From Tetrahymena thermophila SB210 (taxonomy: Eukaryota; Ciliophora; Oligohymenophorea; Hymenostomatida; Tetrahymenidae): 64,000 nucleotides of DNA. The notes below the pieces were generated by a model. That model was not told the origin of the DNA. It saw only the letters and a program-made list of their open reading frames with translations, and made no database searches. The DNA is taken from contig NW_002476522.1 in the NCBI RefSeq assembly GCF_000189635.1, positions 1-64,000 on the forward strand, written 5' to 3'. Shown here piece by piece: positions 1-13,600 of the stretch (its first letter is position 1; every line of letters starts with the position of its first letter). Both the position numbers and the translations under genes were made by a program.

Positions 1-423
1 CCCAACCCCAACCCCAACCCCAACCCCAACCCCAACCCCAACCCCAACCCCAACCCCAACCCCAACCCCAACCCCAACCCCAACCCCAACCCCAACCCCA
101 ACCCCAACCCCAACCCCAACCCCAACCCCAACCCCAACCCCAACCCCAACCCCAACCCCAACCCCAACCCCAACCCCAACCCCAACCCCAACCCCAACCC
201 CAACCCCAACCCCAACCCCAACCCCAACCCCAACCCCAACCCCAACCCCAACCCCAACCCCAACCCCAACCCCAACCCCAACCCCAACCCCAACCCCAAC
301 CCCAACCCCAACCCCAACCCCAACCCCAACCCCAACCCCAACCCCAACCCCAACCCCAACCCCAACCCCAACCCCAACCCCAACCCCAACCCCAACCCCA
401 ACCCCAACCCCAACCCCAACCCC
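1..423. repeat. Macronuclear telomere, C4A2 repeats
   Basis: Perfect tandem CCCCAA from the first base, about 70 units, ending abruptly at a unique GATTTGG sequence. On this strand the C-rich repeat runs 5' to 3' into the chromosome, as expected for a left end. C4A2/G4T2 is the telomere repeat of Tetrahymena and close relatives. A tract of roughly 0.4 kb without interruption fits a macronuclear end made by telomerase after programmed chromosome breakage rather than an internal repeat. Confidence 0.98.
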
Positions 424-650
424 GATTTGGTTTAATTACTGTTCTAAATTGCATTATTCGATATCAAATAAACTTACTACAATTTTAGAATATTAAGTTA
501 ATCAGAAAAAGCTGAAATATATATATCCGATCAAAAAATTAGAGTAATTTAAAAAAAATAATTATTAACTAATTATTACTATATCAGATATTACAAAAAT
601 TAACTTTGTTTAAGAATAGATTTGATATTTTGTTTTAGTTTACAGCAGAA
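424..650. other. Subtelomeric spacer and 5' flank of TBC gene
   Basis: About 230 bp of AT-rich unique sequence between the telomere and the first ATG. There is no subtelomeric repeat family and no recognisable gene. It must hold the promoter and 5' UTR of the TBC-domain gene, but I see no defined motif. Confidence 0.6.
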
Positions 651-2513
651 ATGTTTAAAAAGATTATGGGATTTTTTACAAATCCAGATGAAAATGAGAG
701 TGTAAATAACTAGTAAAAATATAATAGGCAGCAACAGCAGAATGATTAAGCTTCTAGAAATTGTCAATCTTAAAAATAAAAATAAATAGATTAGAATAAA
801 AAAGAATGCATCTCTCAAGACAAATAATAGCACCATCAATTAGATTAAGAAAATTAGTAGCAATAATTTGCATAAAGAGGAAGAATAATGTCTATTTAAG
901 AATAGCTCATTTTAAATTAAAAATTTATGATTTATGAAAACGAATTTAGTGATTATTTAATTCTTCTTGACCAAGATGAGGAGATTAAGGTTCTTTCAAG
1001 TGATGAATGGAAATAGATAGTAGTTAAAAAATCATTAGAAGAATTTTAAAATCAGCGAATCTAATTTAGTTTATTGAAGGGAATACCATATGATGTGTAA
1101 TATATAAATAACAAAAATGTAGAATTTTAATTTTTGTATAAAAATAATATTTAAGCCGAAAAGATGTATGGCTGATTTTGTCAAAAGTTGAGGAGTTAAA
1201 AATATAAAACAAAATGTTTAACTATGAAGTTATGTCAAAAACAGAAGGTCCTAGCGATAAATTAATATTAAAGGATCTTAATAGAACTTTTTCAGATATG
1301 AGATTCTTTTAAATTTATGATAAGCATGATAAAGTATGAATACAATTTTTGGATTTCTAATTACATTTTTAAATTTCAGTTTATATTAATTAATAACTAT
1401 GACATTTATTTTAATACTTTTTATTCATTAATTTAGATCAATTTAAAATAGTTTAAAATATTTTTTCAAAATTAATTTAGATATATGAAGGAAGAGAAAA
1501 ACTATTTAGAGTACTAAGAGCCTACTCACATTTTGATTAAGAAATAGGATATACTTAGGGAATGAATTTTATAGCTGCAAGTCTTCTTGTCCATTTAAAT
1601 CCAGACAATGAAAAAGATTTAGAAGTAGAATTTATTAACAAGGAATATGAAGAAAATACCTTTTGGATTCTAGTGCATATTATGCATGTTAAAAATTGGA
1701 GAATTCTTTTTTTAGATGGAACTCCTGGAATACATCAAATGATTAAAACTCTGGATTAAAAAATGAAAGAGTATGTTCCTCAAATTTTTTAACATATAGC
1801 TGATGTTGGAGTATGCAATTATTATTCTTTTACATTTTCAAAAGAAAATTTTACCTAAATTACAACATACCCTAATTTTTTAAATTATCTACATATTATT
1901 TTTAGCATTTAATAGCTTTACAGAAAATTTTGTATAAAAAATATATTTAACATACTTTTATTTGCAATCATAGTTTATAGAAAAAATAAATTAGGGTATA
2001 TTTTTTAAATTTATTAATGAATAATTTTATCAATTTATAACAAAGCTTGATAGCTATTCTTGCTTCTCATAATATTTTTTTACAATATTGCTATATAATG
2101 CTCCTAAGACTGTTTAGAAAAGAATTTTAGACCTCTTTTTATTTGGTATTAATTTTAATTAATTATTAACTTTTTATAATATCTAAATATAATTATTTAA
2201 TAAATTTGAAATAACTTTAGAAGGTGAGCAGATTCTCTACTCAGTAATTATCAAAATGCTAACTCTCTGTTCTGATATAATTCTATCTATCTATGATATG
2301 CAAGTAATAAATAAATAAATTCCTTTCTAACTTTCAATAATTTAAATGTTTTTTTATCTTGATTAGAAAATGATGGAATTTTTCAAGAAAGGGATACTTG
2401 ATGAATGTCATAAAATTTTTAAAGAAGAAAAGAAGAAGGGTGATATATAATTTGGTGAATTTAAATTTAACATTGCAAAAATATCTGACCTAGATTTATA
2501 ATAAAGCTAATGA
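651..2513 (+). CDS. TBC-domain Rab GTPase-activating protein
   Basis: Predicted GAP for a Rab GTPase in membrane traffic. Code 6 reading with five introns (1097-1155, 1334-1480, 1811-2045, 2146-2220, 2304-2366) joins to 1284 nt, 427 residues, ending at TGA. The first ~110 residues are Q/N-rich. The TBC domain then follows in order: the GIPYDVRKDVW entry motif (only intact after removing intron 1), the arginine-finger motif KDLNRTF, the glutamine-finger motif EIGYTQGMNF, and the later blocks LDSYSCFSQYFFTILLYNAP and RILDLFLFEGEQILY. Both catalytic fingers are present, so an active GAP is expected. The ATG at 651 is preceded by AGAA and is the first in frame. The exact Rab target cannot be told. 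It is the gene closest to the telomere. Confidence 0.88.
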
Positions 2514-3611
2514 ATGGTAATTGATCCATTTATATAAGAATATAAAATAAATTCTAAATGCTACAAATAATTCTAATCGAACAGTTAAAATTTTGATGAC
2601 AAGAAATTTAAGCAATTTTGAAATAAATGGATTGATAAATTAGTAATTAAATCTTAACAATTTAAATAAAAAATTGAATAATTAACTAACTAAATAAATA
2701 AATAAATATACTTTTATCATATTTAATATATCTAAAAATTAAAAAGAATTTCTAATAATAATAATTAAAATAGAATAAATTTATGAACTAATAAATAAAT
2801 TAAATATTAAATAAGCTAAAATTGTTATTTTCATTTTTTGTATTATTTATTTTTTATCATTTATATTTATTAATTTAAGTTAATTATTAATTTATTTGTT
2901 AAAATAGTTCGTAAGTTATTTGTATATGCTTGATATTGATGGAATATAAATAATATGAGTAATAAGTAATTTAGAACTAAATGGATTAGCAAATTGGTTT
3001 TTAAGTTTATAATTTTAAATAAAAATGGAAGAAATAAGAAATAATTAACTAACTAATTAAATAAATAAATAAATGAATATATTTATTTTTACCATTTTTA
3101 TCAAATAAATTTACAAATTAAAAAAGAATTTCTTATAAAAATAATAAAAATTGATAAATAAATTTATGATATATGAATAAATAAATTAAATATTAGATAA
3201 GTTAAGATTGTTATTATTATTTTTGTTGTGTTATTTATTATGTCTAATTTACTTTTTTGTTTGTCTGACTATCTGTCACATTTACAAATTTAGGTTTATG
3301 ATTAATTTATTTATATAGTTCATAAGTTTTTGAAAATGCTTGTATTTATTGAATATAACTAAAATGAGTTTCTCAATACAGTATTTCTTTTACTATTTAA
3401 ATAAATTCTTTGAATGCTTAAATCCTAAATTGCAATATCTTTTATAAAATGAATGACACAATAAAATTTATTTATTGATTTTGTTGTTGATAAATATTTC
3501 ATTAAAATTGAAATTTGTAAACTTAAATAATTTAAGGTAGGTTGATTAGTATTTGTATAAATATTGGTGTATATGAGAGAATTAGCTCCTTTTTAGATTG
3601 AACATGTTTCC
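2514..3611. repeat. Intergenic, two diverged ~360-bp tandem copies
   Basis: No gene seen. Two similar noncoding segments lie head to tail, about 2600-2960 and 2960-3370. Shared landmarks in the same order are TTAACTAACTAA plus a run of AATA, AAAAAGAATTTCT, AAATAAATTAAATATTA, a T-rich block, and ATAGTTC(A/G)TAAGTT. They differ by many substitutions and small indels, so the duplication is old. The segment lies between the convergent 3' ends of the TBC and RNF10-like genes. Confidence 0.6.
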
Positions 3612-6522
3612 TCAAAAGAAAAAATTTCCATCAATGACAACTTTTTTATTTTACTTTTTATTTTTGTTTCCATGCTTCTTATTACCTTCAGCTGTAGTAT
3701 CCTGATTATTTGTAGATTTTTATTTAGCATTTTGTAATATTTATTCTTGATTCCACTAATCGTAAATTTAATCTCCATCAATTATTACATTATTTTTCTC
3801 ATCTACAATTACTTACTTTAGCTCATTTTATTTTTAAAGCTATATATTAATTTCTTAGTTGTTAATTTCATTTATTTATTCTTGATTTTATGTTTATTAA
3901 TTAACTAATTCACTATTAACTTTATTATTATCTACATGAATTTCTGAACTACTTTTCTTTTTACTTTATTATGTTTTTTCTGGAATACTTTACAAGCCTC
4001 CAAGAGAAGGAAAATAGGTTTCACTAAAATTATATTAATTAATTAATTAATTAATTAATAATTAAATATTTTATAAAATAAAATTTCTAAAGTTGAAATT
4101 TACTTTTGCATTTATTTTATTTTTTATCTGCTTTATTTATCAACATAGTTAGTTGGCAGCTGTCCGTTTTTGGACATTATTACATAATCATCTTCTCCAT
4201 CTTCAAAATCCTCTTTCTTTCTACTTTTTTCAATTTATTACTTCTATTCTTCATCTACTTAAATTTATTAGGGTAAACTTTATGATTATTGCAATGTTGG
4301 ATAGTGTTTTTCTTCTCTATATTTATAAAATTTAAATTTATAATTAAGAAAAAAAAACAAACATATAGGTTGAGATGTTTATGAAAAAACTATAATTTAT
4401 TTTTTTGAAAAAATATTTAGGATTGAAAAATTTATTAAAAATTTTTTAGTGATTTTACAAAATTTTCATTTAAAACTTTATTAAATATTAAGCTATATTT
4501 ATATATTTTGAATCTTAAGATAATATTTTTAGTATTTATTATTTTAAATTAAAGAAATTAATTACGTTGGCATTTTCTAAGGTGGGAAAGTGATTAAACC
4601 ATATTATAGGTATTATTCTCTATCATAAAATTATCCATAGGGATTGTCAGACATTTTACGATTCTTTTACATTTTTTTCAACTCTCTTTCTTCTTTTTCT
4701 TTTACTTTTTGATGAATAGCAGCGAGCTCAGCGTCATTCTTTTTAACATTTTCAGGGTTAATAAGTCCATTCATATCTACCTCAGCTAAGAGAATATCAG
4801 AATAAGGAGGCAAGTGCTTAAGATATCTATTTTTTAATTGAATTATATTAAATTTCATTTTAAAAAATATTATTACGGATATCTTTTCAAGAGGTTTTAA
4901 TCAGCACAAGAATTTTATAATGAAATTAATTTTGTTGTGATTTCATGCAAAGGAAGTTTATTTTCTTTATTAAATTCTTCAAATAGATACTTGTTATTTA
5001 TTGGGTTTAGAAAAATTAATTGCCCATTCTTTTCTTAGTAGAAGTAGTGAATTTAAGATTTTTTTATTTGCTATTGTGTTAACTATTTAAAAAAGAAATT
5101 AGTCTCATCAGAAGATTATTATTATTGACCAGAACTTTCATTGGATTGTTGCTTCGAGGATTTCTTCTTTAATTTTACCTAATCGTAAACACGTTGTTAT
5201 TCCTCTTGAAGAATTAGCTTTTCATATTTTTCTGATTTTTGTTAATTGATTTTAAGTGCCTATTTATTAAAAAAAATAATTAATTAAATGATTAAATATT
5301 AATTGATAATTTCTGATTTGATATAATTAAGACAATTTTTTTTATATTCCTACCTATTCAATGTAAGGAATGTTCCAAGTTTCTTATGATGAAATACATT
5401 CAAGCAAGAAATTATTTAATTCATCTCTTTCCTTCTTCAAAATGTCATTTACAATATATTATGGTTTTGCTATCATTATTTTAGAGAATTATGGATCTTC
5501 ACTGAGTGTATCTGCTCTGTATACTATCTACTCATTTTCTTATCTCATTAGAAGCTAAAAGCTTATTTGATCCTTACAAGTTTCATATTCAACAATTTTG
5601 GCGCTCTTTAAATCACAATTCGGAGCAAATTCACCACACAAGGGACAATAATTCTTAGTATCGGCTTTTTATTTTAATTTTATGAAAACATTTTAACTAT
5701 AAGCTTTTTTTATATTATTTTTCTATTTTTTATCTCATCATAACAACTATAGTAGTAATTATGACGCTTATTCTAAACCTAATAATTAAAATGAAATTTT
5801 TGTATCAATTTACATATATCATCATGCCTTAAGTAGCAATAATAGCAATAAATGTGACCACATGGAGTAATCTAAGGAGCTATGATTTAATGCTAATCAT
5901 TCATGCAAATTGGGCAAGTTATTTCACCTTTTTGAGTTGGAAATATGACCTATTTAAAATTTTAATTTTTATTATTATAAAATGTGTTATAGAGATTAAC
6001 TATTTACCTAAATAATCTTCTCCCAACTTAGTTGCTTCAAAGGAGAGTAAACTTATAATTTTAAAATTTTATATGAAATTTAAATAAGATTTTATTTGAG
6101 AAAGGTGCTTGCTTCAATTTCTAGCCAAACGTTTCTCAAGTAATGAAAAATAAATAATTAAATGCTTTCTTACTTGAAGTATCACTAACCTGATCCTAGC
6201 TAGTAATGAATCTAAATTTGGCACGTATATATAATCCTTCTCTTTATTCCCTTTCTTACCTAATATTATTTAAAAAGCAAGTGTTGATATTAACTTTATT
6301 CTGGCTTTATTTATTTATTATTTACTTTTGAAATCTTTTGGATTTTATCTTCGGACGATAGGATAAGGTATATTCTTCATCGTCTTCTTTATCATACTGA
6401 AAACTCAAAAACTCGCTATAAAACTACTTGTCAATTTATTGTAATTTCTTGTTATTGTTAGAAGATTTCTTTTCTGTAGCATTGCCATTTGCGTTGCTGC
6501 TTGAAGATGATTGCTTTTGCAT
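3612..6522 (-). CDS. RING-finger E3 ubiquitin ligase, RNF10/MAG2 family
   Basis: Multi-exon minus-strand gene; start ATG at 6522, stop TGA at 3612. After an acidic/Ser-rich N-terminus comes a block ending RAKFRFITSQDQ, which resembles the RNF10 region before the RING, then SWEKIIQV and the RING: CPIC at about 5920, CGHIYCYYC, and the last pair CPLCGEFAP at about 5645. The family-specific region after the RING is also visible: YFYQEKNGQLIFLNPINNKY, then RYLKHLPPYSDILLAEVDM and a Lys/Glu helix. These match RNF10 in order. The C-terminal part (about 3612-4260) has an FPSLGGL motif and a Q/N/K-rich tail. RNF10-type ligases ubiquitinate ribosomal proteins during translational stress (family knowledge). 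Some splice junctions near 4480-4560 are not resolved. An ATTA microsatellite (about 4034-4064) sits in an intron. Confidence 0.85.
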
Positions 6523-7657
6523 TTTAAGGAGATTTGAACTATAAAAATTAATGCTAATTTAGAAAATTAATATAAATTTTGTTTTAATATTTTAAGATAT
6601 GTTTATAATTAGAAGATAATAGCTTTTAATATATGTAGATATCCACTTATTGGATCACATTCTATTTTTAATTAATAAAAAAAAGTCAAACAATCAAGTA
6701 ATTAATTAGCTTTAATTAATTGTTAATTGAATTTTCTTTTATCGGGCTTTTATTATATAATTCTTGCATCTGCTTTAATCTGAGAAATGTTTATCAATAA
6801 TTCTTCTGACTGTATATTTCTTTATTTATTACTATATTCAATAAAACAACTCATAGAATATCGCTCAAAGTAGCAATTTTAAATTTACAATTTTTTTCTG
6901 GTTATGTAAGAAATAAAAATATGTAGATTAATATTTAGCGAAAGTCTATTTTATTTATAATTTTTATTATTATTAATAGACAGATTTACAATTTCTATTT
7001 TTAATTTATAAATTAGTAAGAAAAATTATCTGTTATAGATTCTTCTTATTGAATAAATACATATCTATTTAAATATCTCTATTCTTAAAAAATATATCTC
7101 CTTTCTAATAAAAATTTAAAAAGAGGAGTTAAGCCAATAGTTTTTAATTAATAATATTTTTAAATAAAACCCTCACCTCTACCTCCACAATCTCTAATTT
7201 TAAAACGATCAAATTTCTTTTAAGAAATATTGAAAATAAAAATCTGTTTTTAACTTCGCAAGTATCAGTTGGTTTTATGAATTAACAGAAAAAATGGGTT
7301 TAAAATTACAAATTATTCTCAGAGTTTTACATTAAATATTCTTTTTGATTTTCTGACATAATATTGCATCAATAAATAAACTATAATATGTAAATTAAAG
7401 CGATTTAATTTATTATTTAATTTTTATTATTTTTTATTTTATTTTTCATTAAGTTTTTATTTAAAATAAATTAAAAAAAATTAATAAGAAAAAATTAATG
7501 TTTTTTAGATAAGATTTTAATAAGCCAGATAATAATTAAACCAACAAATCACATAAGTACATATAGTAAAAATAGTATAATAAGTATTTTCTTTTTAAAA
7601 TATTTCAATTTATATATTCTTTATTACTAATTCTTAAATTTAGATATCTAAATATTT
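6523..7657. other. Intergenic, 5' flank of RNF10-like gene
   Basis: About 1.1 kb of AT-rich sequence between the start of the RNF10-like gene and the 3' end of the EML-like gene. I see no open coding segment with protein-like composition, no RNA gene and no repeat. Confidence 0.5.
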
Positions 7658-10600
7658 TCATTTTTTATCAACTTTCCAAATTATGACACATTAATCTTCA
7701 CCACCAGTTGAGTATATGTATTAATCATCTTTGGTCCACTTTACGTTTGTGACATGTGAAGAGTGGCCATATCCTATGACACCCTTGGAGCTCTTTTTTA
7801 GTGATGGGAATCTAAGAATTCTTACATGAGAGAAATCATCTCCTGTTGCTAATAAATGATAAGATTTTTCAATGTCTTTATTCTTAGCTATGGTAAAGTT
7901 TGATCTGTCTACTGCATTTATGTCAGTACCATCTGCACACTCAGGCCATATACCTTGAACCTTTTTTTAAAATCAAATGTTAATCTTTAATGAATATTTC
8001 TTAATTAATAAATATAAATTTATGATATAAAGTTTATTTAGATTACTGGCCATCCAAGAGTGACATTCCATGTAGCCCATAATTCGTCTTTAAGAGCGCT
8101 AGCACCGGATGTTAGCTATTTGCCAGTGTTTGCTTCCCAGAATAAAAGCTCATAAGCTCCACATGTACTATGGAGATAGTTACCGCATCTTGAGAAATCT
8201 ATATGGGTGATGTATGAAGAGTGCTTTTTCATGGGTTTGCAACGGGGTTTCCAATCTGGTAAATTGTAAGCATATATAGTTTAATCATGAGCTCCTGCTA
8301 CTAAAGTTGTACCATCTGGTGAGAATTTTATATCGGATATCCATCTTTAAGCATGCTTGATAACTTTTGTTTATTCTAATTTCATTTCTGATCCTTCTCC
8401 ACTAACAGTGAATTCTTTTAGTGTTCCTTCTTTAAAACCTGCTACAATTGTATTACCTTCAGGTGAAACGGCAAGGGCTCTTCCTTTAACAGAATCTGCG
8501 AAATCACCAGTTGCTGGGTCTCTAGGGGTTTCAGAGTTTTCTATAATAAAAAATAAAATTTATTTAATTCATATTATTTATTATCATAAACCTTACCTTT
8601 ATTTAAGTTAGTCTTAATTAAAGCAATTTGCTTTCTTTCAGGAAGAGACCAAACTCTTAATGTACCATCATCAGAGCAAGTTGCAAATGTATCAGTGTCA
8701 GGGAACACTGATAAACCCCAAACTTCATTAGTCCACTATTAAAAAATATTGATAATCAATTAAAGATATATTTTTAATTTTATTAATTTATTTATTTTTA
8801 CCTTTAAGTTAGGAGAGAAATGGCCTTTCATATAGCAGTTTCTAAAAGAAAATTTAGTATTAGAAGTATAAGGTACTTGGCTTGCTTCGAATTCAATAAT
8901 TTCACAAGCAAGTGTAGCAACTAATACTCTCTTCAAATCTTAACTAGGACAAATACTTCTAACTTCACCACTTAGAGTTTCTGGAAATAGTTCTGCCACG
9001 TTGATTGAAGTGATAACTTTTAGGTCTTTTCCTAAAATGTTTACTTTGCAATCTTTACCTCCAGTGAAGACACTTTACAAATAAAAAACATATATTAATT
9101 TTAATGTGTTTAAACCATTGAAGCTTATGTAGAGAAAATATTCAAATTTGAAAAAATCTTTGAAGATAAAGGTTTATTCAAATAAATTTATTTTTTATTT
9201 TTTAATTTAATAAAATTCTAATCATTTACTAATTTTGATCGACTCTGATAGTTTCAATACCCTTTTCATGTAACTTTTTGTCTTGTGAGTTACGAGTAAA
9301 ACTGTTTCCTTACCAAACCTATAAGTCACCTGTAGAAGTTCCTACAAGGGTTTAGTTGTTAATAAATGCTAATCCTGAGAATACAAAGTTTGTTTTATCA
9401 CCTTTAGTCTCTTTGTATGCTTTGCCAGCAGGTGCCCAAAGCTTAAAATGTTTAACACCTACAGTAACAAAGTTATCTTCATTAACCCAATCGCAATCGA
9501 CTATGACTTCAGGACCACCCTATATTAAAATAATTGATTTTTCTTAATTATAAATTTATTAATGTGTATACCTTAAAAGCCATGACTGCATTTGATTTGA
9601 GATCAAACACACCAATTTGATGATCATCATTAATAGCAGCTGCAACTAATTTATTACCAGAAGGAGAGAATGCAAGACATGCAATACCCTTTAGGATAGC
9701 ACCCTTCCAAGAATTTTTAACTTCCTTAGTTTCAGAATCCCATATGTAAATGTATGGCTTAGGCCCTATTTCACCAGTAGCAACGAGGTTGCCATCTGGA
9801 TGAAGATCTAGAGAAATAATATCATCTGTATGCTTGTTAAAGAATGTTTGAGTATTATTTTCGACATCCAAGACTATACCGAGAGCAGCAGCATTGTAAA
9901 CAATTTTACCAGATGATGTATATCTCAAATTTCCTCTTTAGTCCTTAGTACGAATACCAAAAACATAATAAGGATTAATTGTAACAGGAGGTTCTTCAAA
10001 TTAGTTTTTGTCCTTGAAGTATTTGTAAGAAGGTTCTTTGATAGCACCCAACCAAGCTTTTAATATGTTAATAATATTTAAATACTATTGAAATGATTTA
10101 ATTTGTTAAATAAATATATCTTTAATTTGCAAATTTAAATTTTGGTTTACGTTTTACTGCCATGAATTCATCACCTTTATCTAAATCTTCTTATCCAAAC
10201 ATTTCATTGCTATGTTCTTCTTATTAATTTTCATCCTCTTCTTAATCTGCATACTTTTCAGCACCCTTTGGTTTTTTCTTTTAAACAGGAACATCAATAT
10301 CATCATTGTTGTTATTACTCTCTTCAATTGCAGACATTGGATGGAAGTCTTACTTTCCACCACTTCCAAAAGTTGTTTTCCATACCATGACACATTTATC
10401 ATTACCACCTGTTGACACTAGATATGAATCATCAATAGTAAAACGGACTCTTGTAACATGAGAACTATGACCGTAGTATCCCTTGTGTACTTACTTTTCA
10501 ACAACTACTGGATACTTGAAAAGCTTAACCTAACTATCATCATTTCCTGAAGCCAAATACTAAATTTGCAATTAGTAATTTTATAGATAAATCAAAAACT

Positions 10601-13600
10601 AAAAAATTAATTACCAATCCGCTAGATGATCTGCAAACTGCATTAACATCTGTATAGTCAACGCCTTAGAAAACACCTTATACAGGGAAACCTATTTTAC
10701 AAGTCCATGAAGCGAATTCTATATCTTTAGCTGCAGATGAAGCCATATTCTTCTTGGCAGGAATAGAGACAAACTTAAGCTCATAAGCTTATGAATTGAC
10801 AACACAAACTGTTGAATCAACTGACCAGTCAACATGAAGAAGTGCAGATGTCAAACCACAATTAATTTCAAATGATGATCCAAACTTCTATCCTCCTTCT
10901 ACTTTTACTATTTCAAGCTTAGAAGCACCACCGTGAGCACCGAAAGCTACTTAAGTACCATCAGGAGATATTTTAATATCTTCAATCCAGTAAGTAGACT
11001 ATCTAGCTTTCTATTTTGTAAAGCTTGAATTATGAGTTGCTAAAACTTCTAAAGTTTAAGGATTCAGCAAATAGACAAAACCTAAATCATCTCCAGCAAC
11101 AACAAATTCTTTACCATTTTAAACTCCCCAGTGAATACCTTTTACATCATTTTTCATGGGCTTGGTGGAAGTTATCATTTTTCTTTTTTTAATATCCCAA
11201 AGTCTTATTGTTTTATCTCCTATTTATTTATTAATAGATTTTAAAGATCAAATCTTAATTAAAATAAATATTTAAAATTAATTAATTACCTCCACTAGTG
11301 ATATACAAATTAGGATTAGTAGGTGAAACTGCTAGACCCCACAATTCATTTTCATAGTGGCTCTACAAGAGTAAGTTGCAGTTCTTTCCAGAAATTTCAT
11401 ATACTTCTCCTCCACTAGTTGCTACAAGCATATTACCATCAGGTGCTGTATCAATAGAAGTTACACCGCATTAATACTAAAATTTGGTTGGTGAATCTAA
11501 AGTATTTAAATCATAATAAACTCCTGCAGACTTTAATGTTCCACTTGCTACCTACCACTTAAGAATTTTTCCATCCATAGCTCCAGAGAAAACACATTTT
11601 GATGTTTGATCATAAATAATACTTTGTACTTTTTTGTCATGCTTAGCACCTTTAACTTCAGCACCAGCTGAGCCATTCCAAGAAAATATTTAACCCTCGC
11701 CAGAGCCCGTGAATAAAGTTTAACCTAATAATTTAACAAAAAGAATAATTACATTTTACTTTAAAACTAAAAACAAATTTATTACCAACATAAACACCAC
11801 AAAACTATGAAACAAATTTAGCTCCACCTACACTTCCATTTGTTCCCTTTACGTTTCTTCCATTTAATGTCCAAAACTTTACTACTTTAAAGCCAGTAGT
11901 AACGAATTCTGTATCACTTTTCCAAATTACAGCTGTGATTTTAGCTTTATCAACAGGACTTGTAGTAACTAATCTCTTAGCCTACCATTCATGGATAGCA
12001 AGAGAGTTATCATCATCTTGACCAACAGACAGCAATAGTTAACCATTTGGACTGAAAGATGTCAAAACAATTGCTCTTCTATGGAATTCATTGAAGTGAG
12101 CCTTAATTTCCTATTTTTTTTTATTTAAATTGAATTTTAAATTTAAAAATGCTGAAATTACCATAGTGTTAACATCCCAAACAAATAAATCAAGACACTT
12201 AGCTGCTGCACCTTTTGCTGCCATTTGACCTGTAGCAGCTACAGTACGAGTAGGATGTATTGAAAATGACACGATATCTTCAACATGCTTGATAAAGAAT
12301 TTTTATAATCCACCTAATTTTTTCTCTTATTTAACACCAACTGCTGCAGCAGGGTATACAATGCTTTTATAGTCACTAGAATATTTGACCATATCTCTGC
12401 ATTCGTCCTTGATGTAAAAATGTCTGTATCCATGTACTGTATCAAGAGAAATATCTCCATCAGGTTTTACATTATATTTTTTAGGATTGGGTTGATAATT
12501 TGAAGGAGTACTATTTTTAACTTCACCCAAGAACGCCTTGACTGCAAGAGCTTAATCACCCTTTTCAACTTCTGCTTCACCAAAAAGTCCATCATCTTCT
12601 TCTTGAGGTTCTTCTTCTTCTTCTTATTGCTAATTTTGCTATTGCTCTCTTTGGAATTTCCATTAGAAAACAGATTTTTCTTCACCACCTGTAGAAATTA
12701 ACATCTTTTCATCCTAAGTAAATTTAACATTTGTGACATGAGAGCTATGACCATTATATTTGGTAAATGAGCTTTTTTCAATAGGACAAGGGAATTTAAA
12801 AAGCTTGATCTTACTAAAATCATCAGCAGTTGCAAGGACTAAAATAATATTATGATAATTTATAAATAAAAATATTATGTCTTTGTTGATTAATTACTAT
12901 CTCCAGTAGGAGTTCTATCTACACTGTTAATATCATCACCACTTGTGCAAGGAGGCCAAATACCTTAGGTTGGCCATCCAAGTGTCAAGTTCCAAGTTGC
13001 CCACTTTTCGTCTCTATATTTTGTCATACCTGATTTTTCCTATACTCCATTAGAGGTAGAAAAATGTAGAATTTCATAGGAAGTATTGTTAAGTTAAATG
13101 GCAGTACCATCAGTTGAGAAATCAATTGATGAAATTCTGGATGGAGAACCTTTCATTACATATTTCTTTTTGAAAGAAGGAACATCAAATCCAAGAACAT
13201 TAGAAATAGGAGGACTGTAAGCGATTAAAAGTTGTTTACTGTCTGGTGAGAATTTCATATAGCTAACCAAATCTTTATCGGGATTGATAAATTCCTTAAT
13301 TTATGTTATTTCAGATAAACTTTTTGGGTCTAGAATTTAAACAAGGCCATTCTTCATACCAACAGCTAAGTATTTACCATCTGGAGAAATAGCTAAAGTC
13401 TTGGATGCATATTACAATATTGTTTTCTATTTAGGTAAATAATTTTTTTAGCAATTAATTTATAAAAATATAATTTACAGATATGATTTTTCTACTGCTG
13501 ACATCAAATTTACAAAGTAGTTTATCTTCACCTGATGTGAAATAACTCTTAGAGTCAGGGTGAACGGCTAAACCCCAAAGTTCTTAATCATAATGTCCTA

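Noticed and set aside
10212..10415. Plus-strand open frame opposite the EML-like gene.
   Set aside because: Antisense shadow of an exon; composition follows the reverse strand and no family resemblance is seen. The same holds for plus-strand frames at 8357-8611, 9356-9547, 40074-40298 and 43293-43502.
12467..12688. Minus-strand Lys/Asn-rich frame.
   Set aside because: Out-of-frame reading of the EML-like gene; the true frame carries HELP/WD40 sequence.
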